From positions 1-50,731 of the forward strand of contig NZ_AYMQ01000120.1 of NCBI RefSeq assembly GCF_000633355.1: 50,731 nucleotides of DNA. Reading direction: 5' to 3'. The translations under genes and the position numbers were made by a program. Of this stretch, positions 28,368 through 36,187 are shown piece after piece (position 1 is the stretch's first letter; the number at the start of each line of letters is the position of its first letter). The notes under the pieces are model-generated. The model had not been told where the DNA came from. It searched no databases and saw nothing but the letters and a program-made list of their open reading frames with translations. Source of the stretch: Serratia sp. H1w. GTDB taxonomy: Bacteria > Pseudomonadota > Gammaproteobacteria > Enterobacterales > Enterobacteriaceae.

Positions 28368-29309
28368 TTACACAGGGGCGCTGGAACCTGTTGCCAGCTC
28401 GGCCAGTTGCTGTTTCAGCCAATTGCAGGCGGCGGGACGACCATTTTTACGGTGCAGGTAGATTTTGATTTTATAGGCTGGAACCGGGAACGGCAGTGGA
28501 TGGATTTGTAGAGGGGTTGCCTGCTGTAACCGTTTTGCTGCGAAGTGCGGGATGCTCATCAATAGATCGCTGGCCGCAATGATAAAGGGTGCGCCAAGTA
28601 AAGAAGGGGTCTTCAGCGCGATATCCCGCTGCAACCCTTGTTGCTCCAGTTGGTAATCGATTACGCCTCTTTCCTCATTCCAGGGGGTGACGACAACGTG
28701 CCGAGCCTGTAAATAACGCTCCTGCGTCAGTTCGCCATATTTCTGTGTAAAACCGGGGGCGCAGATCGCCACATACTCATCTTCCAGCCAGTCTATCTCT
28801 TCAATTTCTGGATAGACTTGGTCAGTGGTTTCGGTAAAGCCCAGAGCAAAATCAATCTTGCCTGCCAACAGATCGTTTAACGCCACTTTGCGTTCCGAAT
28901 AGCAAAGCTGAAATGAAATGTGGGGAGCCTTATGCTGCATATGTGCCATCAGGGCAGGAAACACCGCAAAGGCGGTGTAATCGGTGATAGCAAAGGTAAA
29001 GGTTTCGCGGCTGGTTGCCGGCACGAATCGTGGGCGTGGGTTTAATCCTTTGGTCAACAGAGCCAGACTTTCGCCGATTGCCGGGGCCAGGCTTTCGGCA
29101 AATACCGTTGGCAGCATATCGTTACCTACCCGGTAAAACAGCTCATCGGAGAGACTCTTGCGTAGCCTGCTCAGAGCATGACTGAGCGCAGAGGTACTCA
29201 GCGCCAACTCTGAAGCGGCGCGGGTGACGGAGCGCAGGCGATAGACCGCTTCAAACACCAGCAACAGGTTAAGATCGATACGTCGTAAATCCAGATGCAT
29301 AATATTCAT
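28368..29309 (-). CDS. LysR-family transcriptional regulator
   Basis: A 313-residue regulator from ATG 29309 (alternatives are ATG 29300 and TTG 29339; none has a good ribosome site). It has the NodD/PnbR-like N-terminus LRRIDLNLLLVFEAVYRLRS and HTH SELALSTSALSHALSRLR, then an effector domain with ETFTFAITDYTAF. The target is unknown. It is divergent from an acetyltransferase gene with a short spacer of 83 bp. Confidence 0.85.
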   Translation of the reverse strand: MNIMHLDLRRIDLNLLLVFEAVYRLRSVTRAASELALSTSALSHALSRLRKSLSDELFYRVGNDMLPTVFAESLAPAIGESLALLTKGLNPRPRFVPATSRETFTFAITDYTAFAVFPALMAHMQHKAPHISFQLCYSERKVALNDLLAGKIDFALGFTETTDQVYPEIEEIDWLEDEYVAICAPGFTQKYGELTQERYLQARHVVVTPWNEERGVIDYQLEQQGLQRDIALKTPSLLGAPFIIAASDLLMSIPHFAAKRLQQATPLQIHPLPFPVPAYKIKIYLHRKNGRPAACNWLKQQLAELATGSSAPV

Positions 29310-29392
29310 TATCTGTTGATGAAAATGCAGTTCATACAATATTGGCTGGGTATTATGCTGGCAAGCAGGTTAGTCCATTCTTTTTAGGAAAC

Positions 29393-29875
29393 ATGATGAC
29401 GATTGAAATCCGCCCGGCGGTAAAGGCCGATGCCAAATTGATTTTGGATATGATCATTGAGCTGGCCGTGTATGAAAAAGCCCGCGATGAAGTGCGCACC
29501 AACCAGGCAGAGATCGAGGAAAGCCTGTTTGGCCCCAACGCCTGCGCAGAGGCGCTGATCTGTAGTGTAAACGGCGAACCGGCAGGCTATGCGGTGTTCT
29601 TTATGAGCTATTCAACCTGGCTGGGCAAGAACGGCATCTACCTGGAGGATTTATACATCACACCCAAGTTCCGTGGTGCGGGAACGGGGAAAGCCTTGCT
29701 GCGCCATATCGCCCAGCTTGCCTGCGAGCGCCGTTGCGGACGTCTGGAGTGGAGCGTGCTGGACTGGAACCAGCCCGCGATTGATTTTTACCTCAGCATT
29801 GGTGCAGCCCCGCAGGAAGAATGGGTACGCTATCGTATGGAAGGTAAGGTGCTTGAGCAGTTCGCCATGTCTTGA
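29393..29875 (+). CDS. GNAT-family N-acetyltransferase (diamine/polyamine-type)
   Basis: A 160-residue cytoplasmic acetyltransferase. Start at 29393 or 29396 (ATGATG) with TTAGGA just upstream. It has the acetyl-CoA motif A YLEDLYITPKFRGAGTGKALL and motif B WSVLDWNQPAIDFYLSIGA. The LEDLYI...RG.G.G pattern and WNxxAIxFYxxxGA resemble spermidine/spermine N-acetyltransferases. Substrate not proven. Divergent from the LysR gene. Confidence 0.85.
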   Translation: MMTIEIRPAVKADAKLILDMIIELAVYEKARDEVRTNQAEIEESLFGPNACAEALICSVNGEPAGYAVFFMSYSTWLGKNGIYLEDLYITPKFRGAGTGKALLRHIAQLACERRCGRLEWSVLDWNQPAIDFYLSIGAAPQEEWVRYRMEGKVLEQFAMS

Positions 29876-30101
29876 TCTGACCCAACCAGCTCACACGTAG
29901 GGGCGCCGCATGCTGTGCCCGTCTATGTAATCAATGAGTTAGATAGATTATAATATTTATACCCCAACAAATTCAGCCACTTTTTCGTCAATCTTTCCTC
30001 TTCTATATTGCCTCTTGTCCTGTGAGGTTCCCTACAACGGCCTTCGATGGGCTGTGTTACCTCATCTGGTTACACTAGAGCCAATAAAAAAAGGGGGGAC
30101 T
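29876..30101. other. Left border of the tail module, gene-free
   Basis: This AT-rich gap between the acetyltransferase and the Q-type gene holds the second REP-like palindrome (29901-29920) and a consensus TATAAT at 29949-29954. The -35 region 17 bp upstream is poor (TGTAAT). AAGGGGGG at 30091-30098 is the ribosome site of the antiterminator. No LexA box (CTGT-N8-ACAG) and no integrase or attachment site was found. Confidence 0.4.
29901..29920. repeat. REP-like 20-bp palindrome, copy 2
   Basis: GGGCGCCGCATGCTGTGCCC differs from copy 1 (5930-5949) at two positions and keeps the central GCATGC. It lies 25 bp after the acetyltransferase stop, again at a gene end. Confidence 0.6.
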
Positions 30102-30467
30102 ATGCGGGACATACAACAAGTTTTGGGGCGTTGGGGCGTGTGGGCACGGGAAAGCTCTTCTCTGGGATATTCACATATCGCCGCCGGTTTTAAAGGGCTG
30201 CTGCCGGGTAGCACTAAACAGCAGGCTTCTTGCTGTGACGAGGACGGCTTGGTGGTGGATCGCGCGGTGGCTCACCTGCAAGCCATACGCCAGCCGGAGG
30301 AGTTGGAGCTGATCTTGCGTTATTACGTTTATGGTCAGTCCAAATCCGCTATTGCTCGCGGCTGGAAATGTTCGGAAGGCCGGGTCAGGCAGCAGATGCA
30401 GGTGGCAGAAAGTTTTATCGAGGGTTGTCTGGTCAGCCAGAATATTCGTTTGGAAATGGATAGATAA
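30102..30467 (+). CDS. Phage Q-type antitermination protein
   Basis: A 121-residue protein from ATG 30102; longer upstream frame rejected. Its start MRDIQQVLGRWGVWARE, SHIAAGFKGLLPG, the CCDEDGL segment and the end RLEMDR match the lambdoid antiterminator family (Phage_antitermQ). SKSAIARGWKCSEGRVRQQ is the HTH. In phages such proteins load onto RNA polymerase near the late promoter and let it pass terminators. It directly precedes the tail genes, and a strong terminator follows it, so it probably drives expression of the whole tail module. Lysis and head genes that normally follow Q are absent. Confidence 0.85.
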   Translation: MRDIQQVLGRWGVWARESSSLGYSHIAAGFKGLLPGSTKQQASCCDEDGLVVDRAVAHLQAIRQPEELELILRYYVYGQSKSAIARGWKCSEGRVRQQMQVAESFIEGCLVSQNIRLEMDR

Positions 30468-30512
30468 ATATTTAACGATAATAAAAAATCGATATTTAAA
30501 ATTGTATTAATT

Positions 30513-30538
30513 ACCACCCCGCAATGCGGGGTGGTTTT
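30513..30538 (+). terminator. Intrinsic terminator directly after the Q-type gene
   Basis: ACCACCCCGC, loop AAT, GCGGGGTGGT and TTTTGTTATTT: a perfect 10-bp stem, one of the strongest in the window. Its position ahead of the tail genes suits a Q-responsive barrier. Confidence 0.9.
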
Positions 30539-30751
30539 GTTATTTAAAATTAATGGCGAAAAATAATTTAATAAAAATGTATTCGCTACGAGTTTTATCT
30601 AGTAAATTGATAGCGTGGTTATTGCGTTTCGCAGTTGATAAAAATATTTCTTAAATAAACTTATCGCTACGAATTATATCAGCTAGAGTGCTATTACTGG
30701 TTTAACCCAAGGTGATGCACTCTTATCAATAGGGTTAAATCTGGAGGCGCT
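30539..30751 (+). promoter_or_regulatory. AT-rich leader before the tail genes
   Basis: No gene. Two imperfect direct repeats begin with TCGCTACGA (30583-30591 and 30664-30672), followed by similar AT-rich sequence and TAG, 81 bp apart. TTGATA at 30635-30640 with the AT-rich stretch after it could be a promoter, but no good -10 is spaced correctly. CTGGAGG precedes the first tail gene. Confidence 0.4.
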
Positions 30752-31156
30752 ATGAGCACCTTGCGTATCAATGAGTTATTTGAATCCAGGTTAATAGCCT
30801 GGGCAGATGAGAATAATATTAAATACACCTTGGCTAATGTGAACTTTACGGAGCAAGACGACCTGCATCTGGAACCGTTTATTGCTCCCGAGCCTGCGGT
30901 GGCGTTAGGTATTTCCCAAGAGGTACAGACCTACAGCGGGAATTACCAGGTTAATATTGTGATCAAAAAAGGCGCTGGCGCGAAAACGGGCTACCAACTG
31001 GCGGAGGATATTATCACATTATTCCCCAGAGGATTGGTACTGGCGGACGAGGCGTTTAACTGTTACGTCAATGCTGGCGGGAATATCCTGCCGGCGATTG
31101 CCAAAGATGAATTATATACCCTGCCGGTTACCATCGGTTATTGGGCTGGGTATTAA
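30752..31156 (+). CDS. Phage tail terminator-like protein (gpU analog)
   Basis: A 134-residue protein whose size, position before the tail tube gene and pattern (LRINELFESRLIAWADE, PEPAVALG, YSGNYQVNIVIKKGAG, ITLFPRG) fit the DUF4128 tail-terminator family. It would cap the tail tube at its end and stop polymerisation. In a phage this is where the tail joins the head; in a tail-only particle it would be the free upper end. Confidence 0.75.
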   Translation: MSTLRINELFESRLIAWADENNIKYTLANVNFTEQDDLHLEPFIAPEPAVALGISQEVQTYSGNYQVNIVIKKGAGAKTGYQLAEDIITLFPRGLVLADEAFNCYVNAGGNILPAIAKDELYTLPVTIGYWAGY

Positions 31157-31212
31157 TGCCACAATAGAGTAGTCAACATCGCTGGGAAAATGTTTTCCGG
31201 CAAATCAACCCC

Positions 31213-31234
31213 ACCGCCATCAGGCGGTTTTTTT
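31213..31234 (+). terminator. Intrinsic terminator inside the tail operon
   Basis: ACCGCC, loop ATCA, GGCGGT and seven T residues, located between the tail terminator gene and the tail tube gene. It would block late transcription unless polymerase is modified by the Q-type protein. Confidence 0.85.
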
Positions 31235-31257
31235 ATATCTGAAATTGGAGAATTACC

Positions 31258-31920
31258 ATGGGTTTTGCATTACCAAATGGCGCCACCGTATTTGCTGGCG
31301 CGGCAACAGCACCGGGCGTAGTCACCCCCGCAGTCAGCAATGCTAACGGCGCCGTATTTACCGTGGCCACCGGCCACACTCTGAAAGTGGGGGATATCGT
31401 GCTGGTGCGCTCTGGCTGGGGTCTGATCGACAGCCTGGTGGCCAAGATCACTGCTCAGGTGGATACCAGTGTCACTATTGGCGCGATTAATACCACCGAC
31501 GTGAGCTTCTTCCCGGCCGGTGGCGGCAAAGGCTCCTTGCAGAAGATCTCCAGCTGGACACAAATTCCTCAGATTACCGAGGTCGCGCAGTCCGGCGGCG
31601 ATCAGCAATACGTACAGGTGCAGTTCCTGGAAGACGATCGTCAGCGCAACCTGGCTACCTTCAAGGCGGCCAAAACGCAGACCTTTACCTTTGCGCACGA
31701 TGCTTCTCAGCCGATCTACAGCCTGCTGCAAGATGCCGATCGCAATGGCGTTACGCTGGCGTTCTATATGCATGTGCCGAAAGCCAAGGAGCTGCGCTAC
31801 TGGTCTGCGGTACCGGCTTTTGATCCGCAGCCAACCACCGCGGTAAACCAGGTTGAAACCGTGCAGGTGGCGCTGGCGGTGCAGTCTTGCGATATGACGT
31901 TCTATAAAGTGACTGCTTAA
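31258..31920 (+). CDS. Major tail tube protein (gpV analog)
   Basis: A 220-residue structural protein, intact, with ATTGGAG ribosome site. N-terminal half rich in Ala/Val/Gly strands (GHTLKVGDIVLVRSGW) and a second half with SWTQIPQITEVAQSGGDQQY and DRQRNLATFKAAK, a pattern seen in long-tailed phage tube proteins. It should form the stacked rings of the flexible tail. After the stop, a hairpin (CCCCTCaGGC/GCCcGAGGGG, about 31935-31960) without T-run separates it from the chaperone gene. Confidence 0.75.
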   Translation: MGFALPNGATVFAGAATAPGVVTPAVSNANGAVFTVATGHTLKVGDIVLVRSGWGLIDSLVAKITAQVDTSVTIGAINTTDVSFFPAGGGKGSLQKISSWTQIPQITEVAQSGGDQQYVQVQFLEDDRQRNLATFKAAKTQTFTFAHDASQPIYSLLQDADRNGVTLAFYMHVPKAKELRYWSAVPAFDPQPTTAVNQVETVQVALAVQSCDMTFYKVTA

Positions 31921-31998
31921 ACACGTCTATTTCCCCCTCAGGCTGGGTTGCCCGAGGGGCTAATAGGGATCAGTTAATACCGGTAATACGAGGAAATC

Positions 31999-32349
31999 AT
32001 GGTTGAATTTAAATTAAATCCAAACCCGACCTTCAAGGCGGATGTCTCCGTTCCACGCCCTGGAGATGAAGATGGCGTGCTGACTTTTACTTTCAAGCAT
32101 AAAAAGCGTACCCAGCTAGAACTGTTGGAAAAGTCCTTGCGCGAAACTCTGGATCACCAGAGTGAAACGGGTATTTACAGCAATGAGCCGATGGCGGATT
32201 TCTTGTTGGAAATCTGTGCCGGCTGGGCTTTGCCTGACGAATTTAATCGCGAAAACATGCTGGTGTTGTTGGATAACTATCCGCGGGCGTTTGATTCCAT
32301 TGCCACCCTGTTTACCCGCGAACTGATGGCCGCACGCGGAAAAAACTGA
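31999..32349 (+). CDS. Tail assembly chaperone, short form (gpG analog)
   Basis: A 116-residue protein beginning MVEFKLNPNPTFKADVSVPR. Its position between tube and tape measure and its DUF-type pattern (LTFTFKHKKRTQLELLEKS, FLLEICAGWALPDEFNREN) mark the lambda gpG role: coating the tape measure during assembly. It ends at TGA directly after a slippery heptamer, so a fraction of ribosomes should shift to make a longer 217-residue fusion. Confidence 0.8.
   Translation: MVEFKLNPNPTFKADVSVPRPGDEDGVLTFTFKHKKRTQLELLEKSLRETLDHQSETGIYSNEPMADFLLEICAGWALPDEFNRENMLVLLDNYPRAFDSIATLFTRELMAARGKN
32340..32346 (+). other. Programmed -1 frameshift site
   Basis: The heptamer A AAA AAC is in the correct zero-frame phase (GGA AAA AAC TGA) for tandem -1 slippage, two codons before the stop. 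After slippage the frame reads CTG ATA GCG and stays open to 32651. This is the counterpart of the lambda G-GT frameshift, using an A-rich site instead of GGGAAAG. Confidence 0.85.
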
Positions 32350-32651
32350 TAGCGCTTGCCGAAGCGTTCTATACGCCAGAGCCCGCCATTGAAGATCTCG
32401 GAGCCTTTGGCCTGAGCGCTGCCGATTATGATCCGGTGATCGTTGTAGCCTGGCCCGATATCTGGCCTGCGTTTCAGGTTTTTCAGGCTATGGGAACGCA
32501 GTGGCGCATAGGCGTGCGAGGCGTCAGCGGGTTGGATTACAACTGCCTGCCCTGGCTGATGACGCTTTATGGCGTGGACGATGAGGCAAGCGCGTTCAGT
32601 GATATCCGCGTAATGGAAAGCGCAGCACTTAAGATCATTCACAGTAAATAA
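32346..32651 (+). CDS. Tail chaperone T-domain (DUF1799-like), made by frameshift
   Basis: This 101-codon -1 frame (LIALAEAFYTPEPAIEDLGA... to IIHSK) has no convincing start of its own at its beginning. It has the DUF1799 pattern: WPDIWPAFQVFQAMGTQWRIG followed by GLDYNCLPWLM. In lambda the equivalent gpT domain is made only fused to gpG and recruits tube protein. The fusion would run 31999-32651. The ORF's internal ATG is not needed. Confidence 0.8.
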   Translation: MIALAEAFYTPEPAIEDLGAFGLSAADYDPVIVVAWPDIWPAFQVFQAMGTQWRIGVRGVSGLDYNCLPWLMTLYGVDDEASAFSDIRVMESAALKIIHSK

Positions 32652-32687
32652 CTACTTGCACCAGTATTAAGCTGGTTGGAGGGCCAT

Positions 32688-34148
32688 ATGGCAAACTCAC
32701 AGATTATGGTGATACCTCAGAACGTCATAGATAGGCAGCTATACAATAAAGATTTTACTCTTGTTACACGCAACTTGGTTACCGCTACCACCATCATTAA
32801 TGAAGCGGCCAAAACATTCAGGCTAGGGCCTCGGACCATTAATGAGAACTCCGGAAGTAGGGGGCTGCTATTAATTTCTCAGTTGGGTGAGGTAATTAAA
32901 TCAGCTAATGGGGAACGGATAAAATACGAGAATATCCGTAAATCATTACGTAGATTGCCTGAGGGTGAACTGAAAAAAGAGCAAAAAAAAGAACCTGGTT
33001 TGCTGAGTGACTATATTTCAGATAAACAGGCAGAGGCCGCTAGAAAAAGCTGGCAGAGCTATGTGGAAACCGCGACCGATATTTCTGCTGCGGTGGTGCA
33101 GGTGGCGAAAGCCAGCCATGAAGGATTGACTGAAATCCTCACTCGATTGATGACCACCGGCCGATTTAGCTTCCACACCTTTTCCTCTTCTATTTTGCAG
33201 ATGTCTGCTGGGTTATTCAGCAAGATCATTAGCGGGTTTGCGGTTGATAAGGCGGTGAAATGGATCGACTCAACCTTTTTCCCTGCGGCGGATCCCAATA
33301 AAACGGCTACGGAAAATGCTGCCAAAATGCCAGCGAATGGAGCCGATGCTGCTGCTTTGGCTGAGGTTGGGGGCGGAGAAGTCGCAGGCGACGCCACCAA
33401 AGAGAAGCTGGATGAAGATAAGAAAACCTGGGAGGAGTATTTCGCAAGCGTCACCGATGGTTATAAAGAGCTCAATAACATTGGCCAAGCGTTCCACAAA
33501 GGATTTTCTGACAATTTGACCGAATTGGTGACGACCGGCAAAGCCAACTTTAAGGAGTTTAGCACGTCGATGATCACCATGATTGTCCAGGTTATCAACC
33601 AAATGCTGGTGGCTTATGCCATACAAGCAGCGATGGGATGGATTAAGGGGGCGTTTGCTCCTCCAGCATCACTGGTCACAGGGGGAACTGCGGGTGCGGC
33701 CAGCTCTGGAGCTACTGGTGCTATGGGTATGAGTACCAGTTGGTCATCATATTTACCGGGCAAATCCAGCGGTGGCTATACCGGTGACGGCGGCAAATAC
33801 GATCAGGCAGGCGTAGTACACCGTGGTGAATTCGTGATGACCAAAGAAGCGACCCAGCGTATCGGCGTTGGCAATCTCTACGCCATGATGCGTGGTTACG
33901 CAGATGGCGGGCTGGTCGGCAACAAAGCCCCAATGTACGGGTTGGCGGCAGAGCAGGGCGGTGGCATTACGGTTAACAGCACCGTGGTTATGAACAATGA
34001 CGGTTCATCAAATGCGCCCAATAGCTCTTCTGCCGGCGGCGGTATCGGCAAGTTGGTGCAGGGCATCGTCAATCAGGCGATCACCGAACGCCTGGGCAAA
34101 GAGCTCAAGCCGGGCGGCCTTATCTGGAACGCCTCAGGGGCTCGCTGA
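32688..34148 (+). CDS. Short, rearranged tail tape measure protein (gpH analog)
   Basis: From ATG 32688 (GGAGG upstream) it is 486 residues, against 853 for lambda gpH. The C-terminal part is clearly gpH-like: GGYTGDGGKYDQAGVVHRGE and FVMTKEATQRIGVGNLYAMM. A block of about 80 residues (W248 onward, KTWEEYFASVTDGYKEL...) matching the lambda C-terminal helical region also occurs upstream in diverged form (K120 onward, KSWQSYVETATD...). The first 110 or so residues are AT-rich in codons and unlike lambda. Tape length sets tail length, so the tail would be short. It could also be a decayed gene, but the frame is open. Confidence 0.75.
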   Translation: MANSQIMVIPQNVIDRQLYNKDFTLVTRNLVTATTIINEAAKTFRLGPRTINENSGSRGLLLISQLGEVIKSANGERIKYENIRKSLRRLPEGELKKEQKKEPGLLSDYISDKQAEAARKSWQSYVETATDISAAVVQVAKASHEGLTEILTRLMTTGRFSFHTFSSSILQMSAGLFSKIISGFAVDKAVKWIDSTFFPAADPNKTATENAAKMPANGADAAALAEVGGGEVAGDATKEKLDEDKKTWEEYFASVTDGYKELNNIGQAFHKGFSDNLTELVTTGKANFKEFSTSMITMIVQVINQMLVAYAIQAAMGWIKGAFAPPASLVTGGTAGAASSGATGAMGMSTSWSSYLPGKSSGGYTGDGGKYDQAGVVHRGEFVMTKEATQRIGVGNLYAMMRGYADGGLVGNKAPMYGLAAEQGGGITVNSTVVMNNDGSSNAPNSSSAGGGIGKLVQGIVNQAITERLGKELKPGGLIWNASGAR

Positions 34149-34207
34149 ATTCCCTTTTCAATCATCAATAGTAATAACCGCGGTCTGGCACCAACCCTGA
34201 CTCATTT

Positions 34208-34331
34208 CCCCTCACCCCAACCCTCTCCCCAAAAAGGAGAGGGAGCTGCTGCGGTGCTGTGGTCAGGTACAGAAGCTCACTTATAGCTCGGTCAGTCCCC
34301 TCTCCCTGTGGGAGAGGGTTAGGGTGAGGGG
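34208..34331. repeat. Dispersed GC-rich repeat element, copy 2 (complete)
   Basis: The element is bounded by nearly perfect 22-bp inverted repeats (34208-34229 and 34310-34331; one mismatch). Each end can also fold on itself: CCCTCTCC/GGAGAGGG around 34220-34242 and CCCCTCTCCC/GGGAGAGGG around 34295-34318. It shares GGTCAGTCCCCT and the outer boxes with 10521-10668. It sits between tape measure and M genes in the tail operon and resembles a small non-coding mobile repeat (MITE-like). No target duplication could be confirmed. Confidence 0.75.
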
Positions 34332-34371
34332 GCCATACGATGACTGGCGGTTATTACTGCTCGGAGTTTTT

Positions 34372-34713
34372 ATGCTTATCGATACTTTCCAATGGCAAAC
34401 GCAAGCCTCGCCTACCGGCAACTTTGCCCATAACGTCAGAAGTGCGCAGTTTGGCGACGGCTATAAACAGGTCAGCAGCAACGGCCTGAACCAGGCGGTA
34501 CAGCAGTGGCAACTGGCTTATACCGGCCATCCTGCCGTTACCCAGTCGATGCTGACCTTTTTAAATCAACACGTTTTGGTGGCCTTTTTCTGGACGCCGC
34601 CCAACGGCAAGAAAGCGCTATTTCGCGTCAAATCGGATTCCATTTCCATCACACCGATTGCGCGCAATGTGGAGGCGTTGAGTTTTGCCTTTGAACAAGC
34701 CTTCGGCGTATAG
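34372..34713 (+). CDS. Minor tail protein M analog
   Basis: A 113-residue tail-tip protein from ATG 34372 (GGAG upstream). A GTG at 34324 lies inside the repeat and is rejected. It follows lambda gpM in pattern: FQWQTQASPTGNF, VRSAQFGDGYKQVSSNGLN, FFWTPPNGKKALFRV, and an aromatic end. gpM joins the tail tip to the tube. Followed by the L gene after 8 bp. Confidence 0.85.
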   Translation: MLIDTFQWQTQASPTGNFAHNVRSAQFGDGYKQVSSNGLNQAVQQWQLAYTGHPAVTQSMLTFLNQHVLVAFFWTPPNGKKALFRVKSDSISITPIARNVEALSFAFEQAFGV

Positions 34714-34721
34714 GTGCAATC

Positions 34722-35474
34722 ATGTCATTTAACAGTGAAGTGCAAAAGCTGGTGCCAGGGGAGGCGATCCAACTGATCGAAATTGATGGCACTGCCTTTG
34801 GCGCGGCCATCATGCGTTTCCATGCGCACAATATCCCCCACACGCAGGCCGAGATCGCGGCGGCAGGCAACGATGCCCAGCGGCTGAAACCGAAGTCGAT
34901 CTGGTGGCAGGGCAACGAGTACGAAGCCTATCCCTACGAGATCACCGGTCTGGCGGCAACCAGCGACGGTTCGCAGCCAACACCGAGACTCAGCGTTGCC
35001 AACCTCAGCAATCTGGTGACCTCGCTATGCCTGACCTTCAACGATATGGTGCAGGCGAAAGTGCGGGTGCATGACACCTTTGCCAAATACCTGGATGCGG
35101 TCAATTTCCCCGAGGGGAACGCTCTTGCCGATGCTTCGCAGGAGCGGGTGCAGGTGTTCTATATCGACAGCAAAAGTACCGAGACCCACAGCGTGGTGGA
35201 GTTCCAGCTCTGCACGCCGTTCGATCTGCAAGGCCAGCAACTGCCATCACGGCAAATTCACGGGCTTTGCACCTGGTGCATCCGCGGTTGGTACCGCAGC
35301 GGCAGAGGTTGTGATTACAGCGGCAGCGCCTGCTTTGATAAGGACGACAAACTGATCGACGATCCGGCGTTGGACGTCTGTGGTGGCCGGGTGTCCTCTT
35401 GCAAAAAACGCTTTGGTGATGCGCAACCTCTGTCCTTTGGCGGCTTCCCAGGCTCCAACCTGTTAGGGAGGTAA
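34722..35474 (+). CDS. Minor tail protein L analog (Fe-S type)
   Basis: A 250-residue tail-tip protein (lambda gpL 232). The N-terminal half is a tail-tip fold (LVPGEAIQLIEIDGTAFGA, PYEITGLAATSDGSQPTPRL). The C-terminal part is Cys-rich: CTWCIRGWYRSGRGCDYSG, then CFDKDD and DVCGGRVSSCKKRFG. Lambda gpL is known to bind an iron-sulfur cluster through four C-terminal cysteines, and that set appears conserved here. The stop overlaps the first of two ATGs of the next gene. Confidence 0.88.
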   Translation: MSFNSEVQKLVPGEAIQLIEIDGTAFGAAIMRFHAHNIPHTQAEIAAAGNDAQRLKPKSIWWQGNEYEAYPYEITGLAATSDGSQPTPRLSVANLSNLVTSLCLTFNDMVQAKVRVHDTFAKYLDAVNFPEGNALADASQERVQVFYIDSKSTETHSVVEFQLCTPFDLQGQQLPSRQIHGLCTWCIRGWYRSGRGCDYSGSACFDKDDKLIDDPALDVCGGRVSSCKKRFGDAQPLSFGGFPGSNLLGR

Positions 35475-35476
35475 TG

Positions 35477-36187
35477 ATGCAGGCTGACATCATGCAGGCC
35501 ATCCGTGAGCATGCCGCAGCGGAATATCCCAATGAGTCCTGCGGTTTTGTGGTGCAGAACGGACGCAAGGCACGCTATCTACCTTGCCGCAATGTGGCGG
35601 AAAACGCGTTGGATAACTTTGTTATTTCGCCACAGGACTACGCGCTGGCGGAAGATCACGGCGAGATCATTCGCATCATCCACAGCCACCCTGATGTGCC
35701 CGTGCTGATCCCTTCAGAGATGGATCGCCTACAGTGCGATCATTCGGGCATTGTCTGGGGCATTCTCTCTTGGCCCGAAGGGGATTATACCGAGGTGGTG
35801 CCACGTGGTGAGCGACCGTTGGTGGGACGCAGTTGGCTGCTGGGCCATGCCGACTGCTGGTCATTGATCCGCGATTACTATCGCCAGGAACACGGCATCG
35901 CGCTGAACGATTACTCGGTGGAACACGAATGGTGGATCGATGGTAAAACCCGCCTGTATGACGATCACTGGTACGACGAAGGGTTCCGGGAGTTTCAGGG
36001 GCCCATGCGCGCGGGCGACATGATCATGATGCAGGTTTCGGCCCCGGTCACCAATCACGCGGGCATCTATCTGGGTGACGACATGATGCTGCATCACCTG
36101 TTCGGCCAGCTCAGCCAGCGTTATCCCTACAGCGGATATTTTCAGGAGCGGACGGTACGCGTCGTCCGCAGGAAGGAGCTTCTATGA
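35477..36187 (+). CDS. Tail-tip peptidase K analog (JAMM + NlpC/P60)
   Basis: A 236-residue protein (ATG 35477 is 5 bases after GGGAGG; ATG 35474 is too close). The N-terminal MPN/JAMM domain has HSHPDVPVLIPSEMD (HxH...SxxD metal site) and an upstream Glu in PNESCGF. The C-terminal NlpC/P60 domain has catalytic Cys in GHADCWSLIRDYY and His in NHAGIYLG. This layout is that of lambda gpK and is used in tail-tip assembly and possibly cell-wall cutting. Overlaps the next gene by 4 bp. Confidence 0.9.
   Translation: MQADIMQAIREHAAAEYPNESCGFVVQNGRKARYLPCRNVAENALDNFVISPQDYALAEDHGEIIRIIHSHPDVPVLIPSEMDRLQCDHSGIVWGILSWPEGDYTEVVPRGERPLVGRSWLLGHADCWSLIRDYYRQEHGIALNDYSVEHEWWIDGKTRLYDDHWYDEGFREFQGPMRAGDMIMMQVSAPVTNHAGIYLGDDMMLHHLFGQLSQRYPYSGYFQERTVRVVRRKELL

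Noticed and set aside
29930-30101. LexA/SOS box before the Q-type gene
   Set aside because: CTGT occurs several times, but none is followed by ACAG at the required spacing.
30015-30101. Longer start of the Q-type protein
   Set aside because: The extra 29 residues lack family similarity and the AAGGGGGG site fits ATG 30102.
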